Positions 36,133 to 48,810 of a stretch of 64,000 nucleotides of DNA are shown here, piece after piece. The position numbers and the translations under genes are program-made. The DNA lies in NCBI GenBank assembly GCA_964058805.1, contig CAXKVV010002167.1:310001-374000 (forward strand), read 5' to 3'. This DNA comes from Schoenoplectus triqueter (Eukaryota > Streptophyta > Magnoliopsida > Poales > Cyperaceae). Under the pieces are notes generated by a model. It made no database searches and was not told the origin of the DNA. It saw only the letters and a list, made by a program, of their open reading frames with translations. Position 1 is the stretch's first letter; every line of letters starts with the position of its first letter.

Positions 36133-39100
36133 CCGATAGCGCAAAACATGAAGACGGGACCAGACGCCCTCGGTACGGACGAAAACGAGTCCGGGCTCGC
36201 AAAATGTGAAAACGGGACCCGACTACCTCGGCACCGCCGAAAACGTGTCCAGGCGCGAAAAACTTGAGAACGGGAAAGGACGCCCTCGGTAACGCGGAAA
36301 ATGAGTCCGGGCGCGCAAAACATGAAAACGGGACCCGACGACCTCGGCAACGCCCAAAACGTGTCCGGGCGCGAAAAACTTGAAAACGGGAATGAACGCC
36401 CTCGGTATCGCCAAAAACGAGTCCGGGCGCGCAAAACATGAAAACGGGACCCGACGACCTCGGAACCGCCGTAAACGAGTCCGGCCGCGCAAAACATGAA
36501 ATCGGGACCCGACGACCTCGGCACTACCGAAAACGTGTCCGGGCGCGCAAAACTAAAAAACGGGACCCGACGCGCACGGTACCGCCGAAAACGAGTCCGG
36601 ACGCGCAAAACATGTAAAAGGGACCCGACGCCCTCGGTACCGCCGAAAACGGGACCCGACGCCCTCGGTACCGCCGAAAATGAGTCCGGGCGCGCAAAAC
36701 ATGAAAACGGGACCCGACGACCTCGGCAACTCCCAAAACGTGTTCGGGCACGCAAAACTCAAAAACGGGTCTGGACGCCCTCTGTACCGCCGAAAACGAG
36801 TCCGGTCAGCAAAACATGAAAACGGGACCCGACGCCCTCGGCATCGCCGAACATGAGTCCGGGCGCGCAAAACATGAAAACGGGACCCGACGACCTCGGC
36901 GCCGCCCAAAACGTGTCCGGGCGCGCAAAACTTGAAAACAGGACGGGACGCCCTGGGTACCGCCGAAAACGAGTCCGGGAGCGCAAAACATGAAAACGGG
37001 ACCCGACGCCCTCGGTACTGCCGAAAACGAGTCCGTGCGCACAAAACGTGAAAACGGGACCCGACGACCTCGGCACCGCCGAAAACGTGTCCGGGCGCGA
37101 AAAACTCGAAAACGGGAAAGGACGCCCTCGGTACCGCCGAAAACGAGTCCAGGCGAGCAAAGCATGAAAATGGGTCCTAACGCCCTCGGCACCGCCGTAA
37201 ACGAGTCCGGGCGCGCAAAACTTGAAAACGGGAAAGGACGCCCTCGGTACCGCCGAAAACGAGTCCGGGCGCGCAAAACTAGAAAACGGGACCCGACGAC
37301 GTCGGCAACGCCCAAAACATGTCCGGGCGCGCAAAACTCGAAAACGGGATAGGACCCCGTCGGTACCGCCGAAAACGAGTCTGGGCGTGCAAAACATGAA
37401 AACGGGACCCGACGACCTCGACAACGCCCAAAACGTGTCCGTGCGCACAAAACTCGAAAACGGGTCAGGACGCCCTCGGTAACGCCGAAAACGAGTCCGG
37501 CCGCGCAAAACATGAAAACTGGACCTGATGACCTCGGCACCGCCGAAAACGTGTCCGGGCGCGAAAAACTTGAAAACGGGAGAGGACGCCCTCGGTACCG
37601 CCGAAAACGAGTCCGGGCGCGCCAAACAAGAAAATGGGACCCGACGACCCCGGCAACGCCCAAAACGTGTCCGAGCGCGCCAAGCACGAAAACGGGACGA
37701 TCGCCCTCGGTATCGCCGAAAACGAGTCCAGCCGCGCAAAACATAAAAACGGGACCCGATGATCTCGGCACCGCCGAAAACGTGTCCGGGCGCGCAAAAC
37801 TTGAAAACGGGAAAGGACGCCCTCGGTAACGCCGAAAATGAGTTCGAGCGCGCAAAACATGAAAACGGGACCCGACGACCTCGGCACCGCCGTGAACGAG
37901 TCCGGGCGCGCAAAACATGAAATCGGGACCCGTCGCCCACGGTACCGCCGAAAACGAGTCCGGGAACGCAAAACATGAAAACGGGACCCGACGACCTCGT
38001 CACCGCCGAAAACGAGTCCTGGCGCGAAAAACTTGAAAACGGGACCCGACGCCCTCGGTACCGCCGAAAACGAGTCCGGCCGCGCAAAACTAGAAAACGG
38101 GACCCGACGACGTCGGCAACGCCCAAAACGTGTCCGGGCGCGCAAAACTCGAAAACGAGATAGGACGCCGTCGGTACCGCCGAAAACGAGTCCGGGCGTG
38201 CAAAACATGAAAACGGGACCCGACGACCTCGGCAACGCCCAAAACGTGTCCGGGCGCGCAAAACTCGAAAACGGGACAGGACGCCGTCGGTACCGCCGAA
38301 AACGACTCCGGGCGCGCAAAACTCGAAAACGGGACAGGACGCCCTCGGTAACGCCGAAAAAGAGTCCGGGCGCGCAAAACATGAAAACGGGACACGACGC
38401 CATCGGTACCGCCGTAAACGAGTCCGAGCGCGCAAAACTTGAAAACGGGAAAGGACGCCCTCGGTACCGCCGAAAAAGAGTCCGGGCGCGCAAAACATGA
38501 AAATAGGACATGATGACCTCGGCTCCGCCGTAAACGAGTTCGGGCGTGCAAAACATGAAAACGGGACAGGACGCCCACGGTACCGCCGAAAACGAGTCCG
38601 GGCGCGCAAAACAAGTAAAAGGGACCCGACGCCCTCGGTACCGCCAAAAACGAGTCCTGGCGCGCAAAACTTGAAAACGGGACCCGACGGCCTCGGTACC
38701 GCCGAAAATGAGTCCGGGCGCGCAAAACATGAAAACGGGACCCGACGGCCACGGCACCGCCGAAAACGTGTCCGGGCGCGCAAAACTTGAAAATGGGAAA
38801 GGACGCCCTCAATACCGGCGAAAAAGAGTCCGGGCGCGCAAAACATGAAAACGGGACCCGACGACCTCGGCTCCGACGTAAACGAGTCCAGGCGCGCACA
38901 ACTTGAAATCGGGACCCGTCGCCCTCGATACCGCCGAAAACAAGTCCGGGCGCGCAAAACATGAAAACGGGACCCGACGACCGCAGCACCGCCGTAAACG
39001 TGTCCGGGCGCGCAAAACATGAAAACGGGACCCGACGACCTCGGCAACGCCCAAAACGTGTCCGGGCGCAAAACTTGAAAACGGGAAAGGACGCCCTCGG

Positions 39101-42100
39101 TACCGCCAAAAATGAGTCCGGGCGCGCAAAACATTAAAACGGGACCCCACGCCCTCGGTACCGCCGTAAACGAGTCCGTCCGCGCAAAACTTGAAAACGG
39201 GAAAGGACGCCCTCGGTACCGCCGAAAAAGAGTCCGGGCGCGCAAAACATGAAAACGGGACCCGACGACCTCGGCTCCGCCGTAAACGAGTCCGGGTGCG
39301 CAAAACAAAAAAACGGGACAGGACGCCATCGATACCGCCGAAAATGTGTCCGGGCACGCAAAACATGAAAACGGTACCCGACGACCTCAGCACCGCCGTA
39401 AACGAGTCCGGGTGCGCAAAACTTGAAAATGGGAAAGGACGCCCTCGGTACCGCCGAAAACGAGTCCGGGCGCGCAAAACAAAAAAACGGGACCCGACGA
39501 CGTCGGCACCGCCGTAAACGAGTCCGGGCGCGCAAAACATGAAATCGGGACCCGTCGCCCTCGGAACCGCCGAAAACGAGTCCGGGCGCGCAAAACATGA
39601 AAACGGGGCCCGACGACCTCGGCACCGCCGAAAACGTGTCCGGGCGCGCAAACCTTAAAAACGGGACAGGACGCCCTCGGCACCGCCGAAAACGGGATAG
39701 GACGCCCTCAGCACTGCTGAAAACGTGTCCGGGCGCACAAAACATGATATCGGGACCCGAGGCCCTCGGTACCGCCGAAAACGAGTCCGGGCGCGCAAAA
39801 CATGAAAAGGGGACCCGACGACCTCAACACCGCCGAAAACGTGTCGGGGCGCGCAAACCTTGAAAACGGGACAGGACGCCCTCGGCGCCGCCGAAAACGT
39901 GTCCAAGCGCGCAAAACATGAAATCGGGACCTGACACCCTCGGTACCGCCGAAAACGAGTCCGGGCGTGCAAAACATGAAAACGGGACCGGACGACCTCG
40001 GCACCGCCGAAAACGTGTCCGGGCGCGCAAAACATGAAAACGGGACAGGACGCCCTCGGGACCGCCGAAAACGCGTCCGGGCGCGCAAAACATGAAATCG
40101 GGACCCGACGACCTCGGCACCGCCGAAAACGTGTCCGGGCGCGAAAAACTTGAAAACGGGACAGGACGACCTCGGTACCGCCGAAAACGACTCCGGGAGC
40201 GCAAAGCATGAAAGCGGGACCGGACGCCCTCGTTACAGCCGAAAACGAGTCCGGCCGCGAAAACTTGAAAACGGGACACGATGACCTCGGCTCCGCAGAA
40301 AACGTGTCCGGGCGCGAAAAACTTAAAACGGGAAAGGACGCCCTCGATTTCGCCGAAAACGAGTCCGGTCGGGCAAAACAAGAAAACGGGACCCGACGAC
40401 GTCGGCACCGCCGAAAACGAGTCCGGGCGCACAAAACATGAAAACGGGACCCGACGACCTCGGCAACGCCCAAAACGTGTCCGGGCGCGCAAAACACGAA
40501 AACAGGACATGACGCCCTCAGTATCGCCGAAAACGAGTTCGGGCGCGTAAAACATGAAAACGGTACTTGACGCCCTTGGCACCGCCGTAAACGAGTCCGA
40601 GCGCGCAAAACATGAAATCGGGACCCGTCGCCCACGGTACTGTCGAAAACGAGTCCGGGCGCGCAAAACATGAAAACGGGCCCCGACGACCGCGACACCG
40701 CCGAAAACGTGTCCGGGAGCTCAAACCTTGAAAACGGGACAGGACGCCCTCGGCACCGCCGAAAACTTTTCCGGGCGCGCAAAACATGAAAACGGCACCC
40801 GACGACCTCGGCACCGCCGAAAACGAGTCCGGACGATCAAACCTTGAAAACGGGACACGACGCCCTCGGCACCGCCAAAAATGAGTTCGAGAGCGCAAAA
40901 CATGAAAACGGGACCAGACGCCCTCAGTACGGCCGAAAACGAGTCCGGGCGCGCAAAATGTGAAAACGGGACCCGACGACCTCGGCACCGCCGAAAACGT
41001 GTCCGGGCGCGCAAAACATGAAGATGGGACCCGACGACCTCGGCAACGTCCAAAACGTGTCCGGGCGTGCAAAACTCGAAAACGGGACAGGACGCCCTCG
41101 GTACCGCCGAAAATGAGTCCGGGCGAGCAAAACATGTAAACGGGACCTGACGCCCTCGGCACCGCCGTAAACGAGTCCGGGCACGCAAAACTTGAAAACG
41201 GGAAAGGACGCCCTCGGTACCAATGAAAACGAGTCCGGGCGCGCAAAACATGAAAACGGGACCCGACGACCTCGGAACCGCCGTAAACGAGTCCGGGCGC
41301 GCAAAACATGAAATCGGGACCCGTCGCCCACGGTACCGCCGAAAACGAGTCCGGGCGTGCAAAACATTTAAAAGGGACCCGATGCCCTCGGTACCGCCGA
41401 AAACGAGACCCGACTCCCTCGGTACCGCCAAAAACAAGTCCGGGTGCGCAAAACTTGAAAACGGGACCCGACGACCTTGGCAACGCCGAAAACGTGTCCG
41501 TGCGTGAAAAACTTGAAAACGGGAAAGCACGCCCTCGGTACCGCCGAAAACGAGTCCGGGCGCGCAAAACATGAAAACGGGACCCGACGACCTCGGCACT
41601 CCGAAAACGAATCCGGGCGCGCAAAACATGAAAACGGTACCCGACGACCTCGGCAACGCCCAAAACTTGTCCGGGCACGCAAAACTCGAAAACCGGACAG
41701 GACGCCCTCGATACCGCCGAAAACGATTCCGGGCGAGCAAAACATGAAAACGGAACCCGACGCCCTCGGCCCCGCCGTAAACGATTTCGGGCGCGCAAAA
41801 CTTGAAAACGGGAAAGGACGCCCTCGGTACCGCCGAAAACGAGTCCGGGCGCGCAAAACAGGAAAACGGGACCCGACGACCTCGGCACCGCCGTAAATGA
41901 GTCCGGGCGCGCAAAACATGAAATCGGGACCCGTCGCCCACGGTACCGCCGAAAACGAGTCCGGGCGCGCAAAACATGAAAACGGGACCCGACTCGCACG
42001 GTACCGCCGAAAACGAGTCCGGACGTGCAAAACATGTAAAAGGGACCCGATGCCCTCGGTACCGCCGAAAACGGGACCCGACGCCCTCGGTACCACCAAA

Positions 42101-45100
42101 AACGAGTCCGGGGGCGCAAAACTTGAAAACGGGACCCGACGACATCGGCACCGCCTAAAACGTGTCCGGACGCGCAAAACACGAAAACAGGAAAGGACGC
42201 CCTCGGTACCGCCAAAAACGAGTCCGGGTGCGCAAAACATGAAAACGGGACACGGCGACCTCGGCAACGCCGAAAACGTGTCCGTGCGTGAAAAACTTGA
42301 AAACGGGAAAACACACCCTCGGTACCGTCGAAAAACGAGTCCGGGCGCGCAAAACATGAAAACGGGACCCGACGACCTCGGCACACCGAAAACGAATCCG
42401 GGCGTGCAAAACGTGTAAACGGTACCCGACGACCTCGGCACCGCCGAAAACGTGTCCGGGCGCGAAAAACTCGAAAACGGTACAGGACGCCCTCGATACC
42501 GCCGAAAACGATTCCGGGCGAGCAAAACATGAAAACGGAACCTAACGCCCTCGGCACCGCCGTAAACGAATCCGGTCGCGCAAAATTTGAAAACGGGAAA
42601 GGACGCCCTCGGTACCGCCGAAAACGAGTCCGGGCGCGCAAAACATGAAAACGGGACCCGACGACCTCGGCACCGCCGTAAACGAGTCCGGGCGCGCAAA
42701 ACATGAAATCGGGACCCGTCGCCCACGGTACCGCCGAAAACGAGTCCGGGCGCGCAAAACATGAAAACGGGACCCGACGACCTCGGCACCGCCGAAAACG
42801 TGTCCGTGCGCGAAAAACTTGAAAACGGGATAGGACGACCTCGGTACCGCCGAAAACGAGTCCGGGAGCGCAAAACATGAAAACGGGACCGGACGCTCTC
42901 GGTACCGCCGAAAACGAGTCTGGCAGCGCAAAACATGAAAACGGGACCCGATGACCTCGGCACCGCCGAAAACGTGTCCGGGCGTGAAAAACTTGAAAAC
43001 GAGAAAGGACGCTCTCGGTACCGCCGAAAAACGAGTCCGGGCGCGCAAAACATGAAAACGGGACCCGACGACCTCGGCACGGCCGTAAACGAGTCCGGGC
43101 GCGCAAAACATGAAATCGGGACCCGTCGCCCACGGTTCCGCCGAAAACGAGTCCGGGCGCGCAAAACATGAAAACGGGACCCGACGACCTTGGCACCGCC
43201 GAAAACGTGTCCGGGCGCTCAAACCTTGAAAACGGGACAGGACGCCCTCGACACCGCCGAAAAGGGGACAGGACGCCCTCGGTACCGCCGAAAACGTGTC
43301 CGGGCGCGCAAAACATGAAAATGGGACCCGACGACCTCGGAACCGCCGTAAACGAGTCCGGCCTCTCAAAACATGAAATCGGGACCCGTCGACCACGGTA
43401 CCGCCGAAAACGAGTCCGGGCGCCCAAAACATGAAAACGGGACCCGACGTCCTCGGCACTGCCGAAAACGTGTCCGGGCGCTCAAACCTTGGAAACGGGA
43501 CAGGACGCCCTCGGCACCGCCGAAAACGAGTCCGGGCGCGCAAAACATAAAAACGGGACCCGACGACCTCGGCACCGCCGTAAACGAGTCCGGGCGCGCA
43601 AAACATGAAAACGGGACCCGACGACCTCGGCACCGCCGAAAACGTGTCCGGGCGCGAAAAACTTGAAAACGGGACAGGACGACCTCGGTACCGCCGAAAA
43701 CGAGTCCGGGAGTGCAAAACATGAAAACGGGACCGGACGCCCTCGGTACCGCCGAAAACGAGTCCGGCCGCACAAAACATGAAAACGGGACCCGATGACC
43801 TCGGCACCGCCGAAAACGTGTCCGGGCGTGAAAAACTTGAAAACGGGAAAGGACGTCCTCGGTACCGCTGAAAACGAGTCCGGTCGCGCAAAAATAAGAA
43901 AACGGGACCCGACGACGTCGGCACCGCCGAAAACGAGTCCGGGCGGGCAAAACATGTAAACGGGACCCGACGACCTCGGCAACGCCCAAAACGTGTCCAG
44001 GCGTGCAAAACACGAAAACGGGACAGGACGCCCTCGACACCGGCGTAAACGAGTCCAGGCGCAAAACTTGAAAACGGGAAAGGACGCCCTCGGGAACGCC
44101 GAAAACGAGTCCGGGCGCGCAAAACATTAAAACGGGACCCGACGACCTCGACACCGCCGTGAACGAGTCCGGGCGCGCAAAACATGAAATCGGGTAAGGA
44201 CACCCTCGGTACCGCCGAAAACGAGTCCGGGCGCGCAAAACATGAAAACGGGACCCGACGACCTCGGCACCGCCGTAAACGAGTCCGGGCGCGCAAAACT
44301 TGAAAAGGGGAAAGGACGCCCTCGGTACCGCCGAAAACGAGTCCGGGCGCGCAAAACATGAAAACGGGACCCGACGACCTCGGAACCGCCGTAAACGAGT
44401 CCGGCCGCGCAAAACATGAAATCGGGACCCGTCGACCACGGTACCGCCGAAAACGAGTCCGGGCGCCCAAAACATGAAAACGGGACCCGACGACCTCGGC
44501 ACCGCCGAAAACGTGTCCGGGCGCTCAAACCTTGAAAACGGGACAGGACGCCCTCGGCACCGCCGAAAACGAGTCCGGGCGCGCAAAACATAAAAACGGG
44601 ACCCGACGACCTCGGCACCGCCGTGAACGAGTCCGGGCGCGCAAAACATGAAATCGGGACCCGACGCCCTCGGTACCGTCGAAAATGAGTGCGGGCGCGC
44701 AAAACAAGAAAACGGGACCCGACGACCTCGGCACCGCCGAAAACGTGTCCGGGCGCGCAAAACATGAAAACGGGACAGGAGGCCCTCGGGACCGCCGAAA
44801 ACGAGTCCGGACGCGCAAAACATTAAAACGGGACACGACGACCGCGGCACCGCCGAAAACGTGTCCGGGCGCGAAAAACTTGAAAACGGGACAGGACGAC
44901 CTCGGTACCGCCGAAAACGAGTATTGGAGCGCAAAACATGAAAACGGGACCGGACGCCCTCGGTACCGCCGAAAACGAGTCCGGCCTTGCAAAACTTGAA
45001 AATGGGACCCGATGACCTCGGCACCGCCGAAAACGTGTCCGGGCATGAAAAACTTGAAAACGGGAAAGGACGCCCTCGGTACCGCCGAAAACGAGTCCGG

Positions 45101-45317
45101 TCGCGCAAAATAAGAAAACGGGACCCGACGACGTCGGTACCGCCGAAAACGAGTCCGGGCGGGCAAAACATGAAAACGGGACCCGACGACCTCGGCAACG
45201 CCCAAAACGTGTCCGGGCGCGCAAAACACGAAAACGTCACTGGACGAGCTCGGCACCGGCGTAAACGAGTCCGGGAGCGCAAAACTTGAAAACGGGAAAG
45301 GACGCCCTCGGGAACGC
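36133..45317 (+). repeat. 58-bp satellite, block 3
   Basis: The same satellite in the same orientation. It begins CCGATAGCGCAAAAC, about 10 bp out of phase with the end of block 2, so the CRM insertion or a later recombination removed part of a monomer. It ends ...CCCTCGGGAACGC at the terminal inverted end of the Tat element. All long ORFs here (for example minus 40518-43427) are satellite read-through. Confidence 0.97.
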
Positions 45318-45493
45318 TGTGCGACCCTTTTTCGCGCGCCGCCGCACCGCCGCCGGGCGATGGGTTCTGCGGAAGAAGGACACGGAGATCCCTCCCGAGC
45401 GTGCATCTGCCGGATGTCGGCCGATTCTGCCGATTAGAGATATTTGGATGCACATTCAGGGGGTTTTTAGTGATTGTGAGTTCTTGTAGATTC

Positions 45494-45515
45494 CGGTGGG
45501 CGCAAGCCCCCACCG
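45494..45515 (-). repeat. Palindromic box near the 3' LTR end
   Basis: On the minus strand, arms CGGTGGG and CCCACCG enclose GGCTTGCG. This is the covarying counterpart of the box at 20804-20825, followed on the outer side by the same GGGTAATTAAC motif. Confidence 0.8.
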
Positions 45516-45634
45516 TTAATTACCCTGGGCTACGAACCTCGAGGCACCTCTGGATCTTTGAAAGAGAGAAGCAAATAGTATAGTTAAGAGATGGGCAAGT
45601 GGTCGTCTAAGTTTATAAAAATGGATCTACGGAA

Positions 45635-45872
45635 GATGAACCTACCAACAGACCGGTTCAATCTATGGAAGACAAACCTACAAACAGATCGGTTTTGTCT
45701 TATGGGGGACGAACCTACAAACAGACCGGTTCAGTCCATGCCACCTCGAGATGTAACCTTACCAACAGACCAGGTTAATCTCTTCATAGGGGCTTGAGGT
45801 GAGTCTACATACAGACCGACTCGACCTCCGTTGATCTAGAAGATAAACCTACAAACAGACCGGTTCAATCTT
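45635..45872. repeat. Six covarying hairpins, loop TACMAACAGACC
   Basis: The units are 45635-45663, 45670-45700, 45707-45737, 45748-45782, 45796-45828 and 45840-45872. Loops read TACCAACAGACC, TACAAACAGATC, TACAAACAGACC, TACCAACAGACC, TACATACAGACC and TACAAACAGACC. The stems differ: TGAACC/GGTTCA; AGACAAACC/GGTTTTGTCT; GGACGAACC/GGTTCAGTCC; GAGAT-TAACCT/AGGTTA-ATCTC; GAGGTGAGTC/GACTCGACCTC; AAGAT-AACC/GGTT-ATCTT. Most have one unpaired base at a constant place on the right arm. Loop sequence is kept and stem sequence is free to change only in pairs. Confidence 0.85.
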
Positions 45873-46099
45873 AACTAGTCAACAACCAATCACACAAAAT
45901 ACAACTCGAAGCACTGAGCCGGTTGATCTTGAGGTTGGTGAATCAGGAGAAGGGTGGCTATGGCCCACGTATTTCTTCTCACTGATCTTCTAGATCATGA
46001 ATTCGTAGCACTAAGCCGATTCATAAACCTAGGAAAACACAATTGCACACAATGTCAAACATGAAGCGCTGAGCCAGTTCAACATTGAGGCATGTGTTA

Positions 46100-46229
46100 G
46101 TGAAGGAACCTACCTACAGAACGGTTCACATTCACTGTTTTGTGGATGAATCTACCAACAGACCGATTCAATCTCACATTCTCGGGGAATGAGTCGGGAG
46201 ACAAACTCGTCGGCGGACGAGTTCAGTCT
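46100..46229. repeat. Three further hairpins of the same LTR
   Basis: 46100-46135 pairs GTGAA/TTCAC and GAACC/GGTTC around TACCTACAGAAC. 46142-46177 pairs GTG/CAC, GAT/ATC and TGAATC/GATTCA around TACCAACAGACC. 46199-46229 pairs AGAC/GTCT and AACTCGTC/GACGAGTT around GGCG. The first two belong to the TACMAACAGACC family. Confidence 0.75.
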
Positions 46230-46243
46230 TACCAGCTCAAATG

Positions 46244-46528
46244 GTCATGAATTACTTGTTCATGACACCGAGTCATTAAGATGTCATTTCGCTCGGACAT
46301 CGTAATGTTCTTCATCTTCAAAGTCGACATATCTCTCCATGCTGATGTCGTGGCTTTGGTCATTCTTCGGTGAGCGTCAAGATGTTCTTGTCTCGACTAG
46401 CCATTCTATATGTTGCATTACTTGTGCAAAATCACTATATTGCCCTACACCCCTTGTGTGAGCGTATTCAATCATGAGTTACTTGCTCATGACAGCGAGT
46501 CATTAAGATGTCACCTATCTAGGACATC
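46244..46528. repeat. 228-bp tandem duplicate with two hairpin families
   Basis: GTCATGAA/TTCATGAC around TTACTTG (46244-46266) recurs as TCATGAG/CTCATGA (46472-46492), an A-T to G-C compensated change. GATGTC/GACATC occurs at 46280-46301 and 46507-46528, with stem kept and loop diverged. Flanking text CGAGTCATTAA and CGTAATGTTCTTC is shared, so these are two copies of a ~228-bp unit. Confidence 0.75.
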
Positions 46529-46755
46529 GTAATGTTCTTCTTCTTCAGAGTCGATATATATCAAGTGTCAAGATGTTCCTGTCTCGACGTATCTCTTTAT
46601 GCTGCTATCGAAGCCTTAAGCATTCTACGTTAGGATGTTCTTGTCTCAACGTATCTTATTCTTCATCAAGTGTCGAAATGTTCTTGTCTCGACGTATCTT
46701 CTCATGTTATTATTGCAACCTTAGTTATCCTCCGTCAAGGTGTTCTCGTCTTGAC
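46376..46755. repeat. Five hairpins with TGTTCTTGTCT-type loop
   Basis: The units are 46376-46397, 46567-46588, 46626-46653, 46672-46693 and 46734-46755. The core RATGTTCTTGTCT is similar in all. The closing stems are GTC/GAC, GTC/GAC, TACGTT/AACGTA, GTCG/CGAC and GTCAAG/CTTGAC. The third and fifth show clear compensated changes. The stems of the first two are short and alone would be weak evidence. Confidence 0.6.
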
Positions 46756-46829
46756 TAATCAGTCTAAATGTGTGCAAATATTCATATGTGGCTCTACATT
46801 CCTTATGTGAGCATATTCATTCAAAAATG

Positions 46830-46882
46830 CACAAAGTCTATTATAATATCTTCCATTATTATTTTTTTTATTATGAAGATGC

Positions 46883-46932
<50 letters not shown>

Positions 46933-48060
46933 TTATTCTATTTATCTATGTAGAAAATTATTTGCAAAAATAATAAGAAAAAGGGGTAGCTATTAACTTA
47001 GAACTTTATTTATATTTTTGGGATTTTTATAATAGCTAAAATAGTAGAATTTTATTTTTATTATTTCTAAACTCTATTTATTCTATAGAAAATCACTTAC
47101 TAAAATAATAGAAGATAAAATGGCAATGATTTTATTTGTATATTTTTAATGTTTGTAATAGCTAAAGTAATAGAATTTTATTATTATATTCTATTATATT
47201 GAAATACTATTCATTATGTAAGAATCATTTACAAAATTAAAAGGTGGTTAGCTATACTATTTTACCATTATTATTTTTATTATTATATTTTTTATTATTA
47301 TTACTTTTTTTCTAATATCTATAATAGCTAAAAGAAATCATTACTAATATTCCATTCTATTTATTATACTATTTATTATATCTATTTCTATTATTCCTAT
47401 TTATTATCTATAGAAAAGTATAAGATTTTTTTTTACTAGTCATAAGAGATGAAATTCATTATGTTTTTATTATAACTATTATTTTTATTGCATTTTATTC
47501 ATCAAAAGTATTTTTATTGTATATATTTGTATAGAAATAACAAAAAGAAATACAATCCATATTATAAAACTATATTATCATTCTTTATTGTGAAAGAAAA
47601 TGCATAGTAGTATATTTGGTACATTTTGTGCTATTTATTCTTATTATTCTTTTTACAGGAAAATATCAAGAAATATCTATTATTATTCATATATTTTTTA
47701 TTTATCAAAGAATATAGCTAATCTCATTATTTATTATAGTATATTACTATCACTATTATTATTTCATGGAAAATCACTTGAAAATTACTAAAATATATCT
47801 AGTTATTATCTATGATTTTTATTCGTGTTTTTGGAATTTTTATAGTATTTAAAATGACAAGTCAAATCTAGGTCAACTATATCAATATATGTAATGCATT
47901 TTGCTTTTAAAATGTTTTATTATGATTATATTTCTAAAACTGGAATATTATCATATAGAAAAATATTATGGAAAATAAGAAAATTTTAGAAACAAATTTG
48001 AGTCAATTTGGAGTTCAGGAACATTTTCAAATCATTTATTTACTCCATATCATTACTATT
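46830..48060. other. AT-rich stretch of the 3' LTR, no gene
   Basis: Low-complexity ATT, TTTATT and TAGAAA-rich DNA. It matches in position and composition the A-rich stretch of the solo LTR. Nothing else is seen. Confidence 0.85.
46885..46931. repeat. (ATT)n microsatellite
   Basis: About 15 ATT units inside the AT-rich part of the 3' LTR. Short ORFs over it are Ile/Leu runs without meaning. Confidence 0.95.
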
Positions 48061-48810
48061 CTGTTATTATTTAATTAATGGGCTTAATCTGGGCCGCCAG
48101 ATCTACTCCAAGATTGGTGCGCATTTTTCTAACTCTCTTCTTCACTTGGGCCGCCAGATTAGTTTGAGATGAGTGTTTAATGGATCTACGGCCCAGATTA
48201 GCACAGAGTTATTATTTAAATGTTTAAACATATCTGGGCCGCTTGATTTAATTAAGATGCGTGTTTAATATGTATAAGGCCCAGATCTTTTCTCGTTTTA
48301 AATTTTCGAACTCTTGCCAAATCCCGTTCATCAGATATTCTTCAAGATTGACGGACACTTCAAAAATCGTGCAGACGATCTCTTCTCAGTCCCTGACCTC
48401 CTGTTGCGTTGAGATTCGCGTGTAATGGCGTTCCCGATGACCGGAGCTCTCCTTCTCCGATCAGACTTATGCCCTAGCGTCGCCTCACTTCAGTGAGCCT
48501 CTCTGTAGTCTTTGATTGGAAATCCATGCGGTGGCAGGCTTCGTATGATAGTACCGATGAGTATGTCAGTTAAAGTCGGTACCGAAATGCTTTCTTCATC
48601 AAATTCGACAGAATTAATCAAAGTTCTTGATGATTACAAGGTCGAGAAGCATCGTCTAAACATGAATATGCGATATAGGATGGGCAGAAGGCTTCCCTTT
48701 CGTTCTTGAAGGTGCTGAAGCAACTCACCACACGGCAATGCATGGTACCGGTTGGTACCGATCTTAATTGACTCAATTCATGGCCCTTATTCATCCAATT
48801 AGCACTCCTC

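Noticed and set aside
45330..45360. Origin of the satellite from the GC-rich end of the Tat LTR (GCACCGCCG shared)
   Set aside because: The shared word is 9 bases in a GCC-rich run; the solo LTR lacks it and no longer alignment is visible.
20858..45489. Large inverted duplication or foldback element around blocks 2 and 3
   Set aside because: The inverted flanks are explained by two separate Tat-type LTR insertions in opposite orientation, one with its own target duplication. Sequence between the ends differs and lengths are unequal (6310 and 7224 bp).
45635..45872. tRNA-derived (SINE-like) repeats because GGTTCAATC resembles a B box
   Set aside because: The match lies in the stem arm and changes between units with its partner. 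No A box, acceptor or anticodon arm is present.
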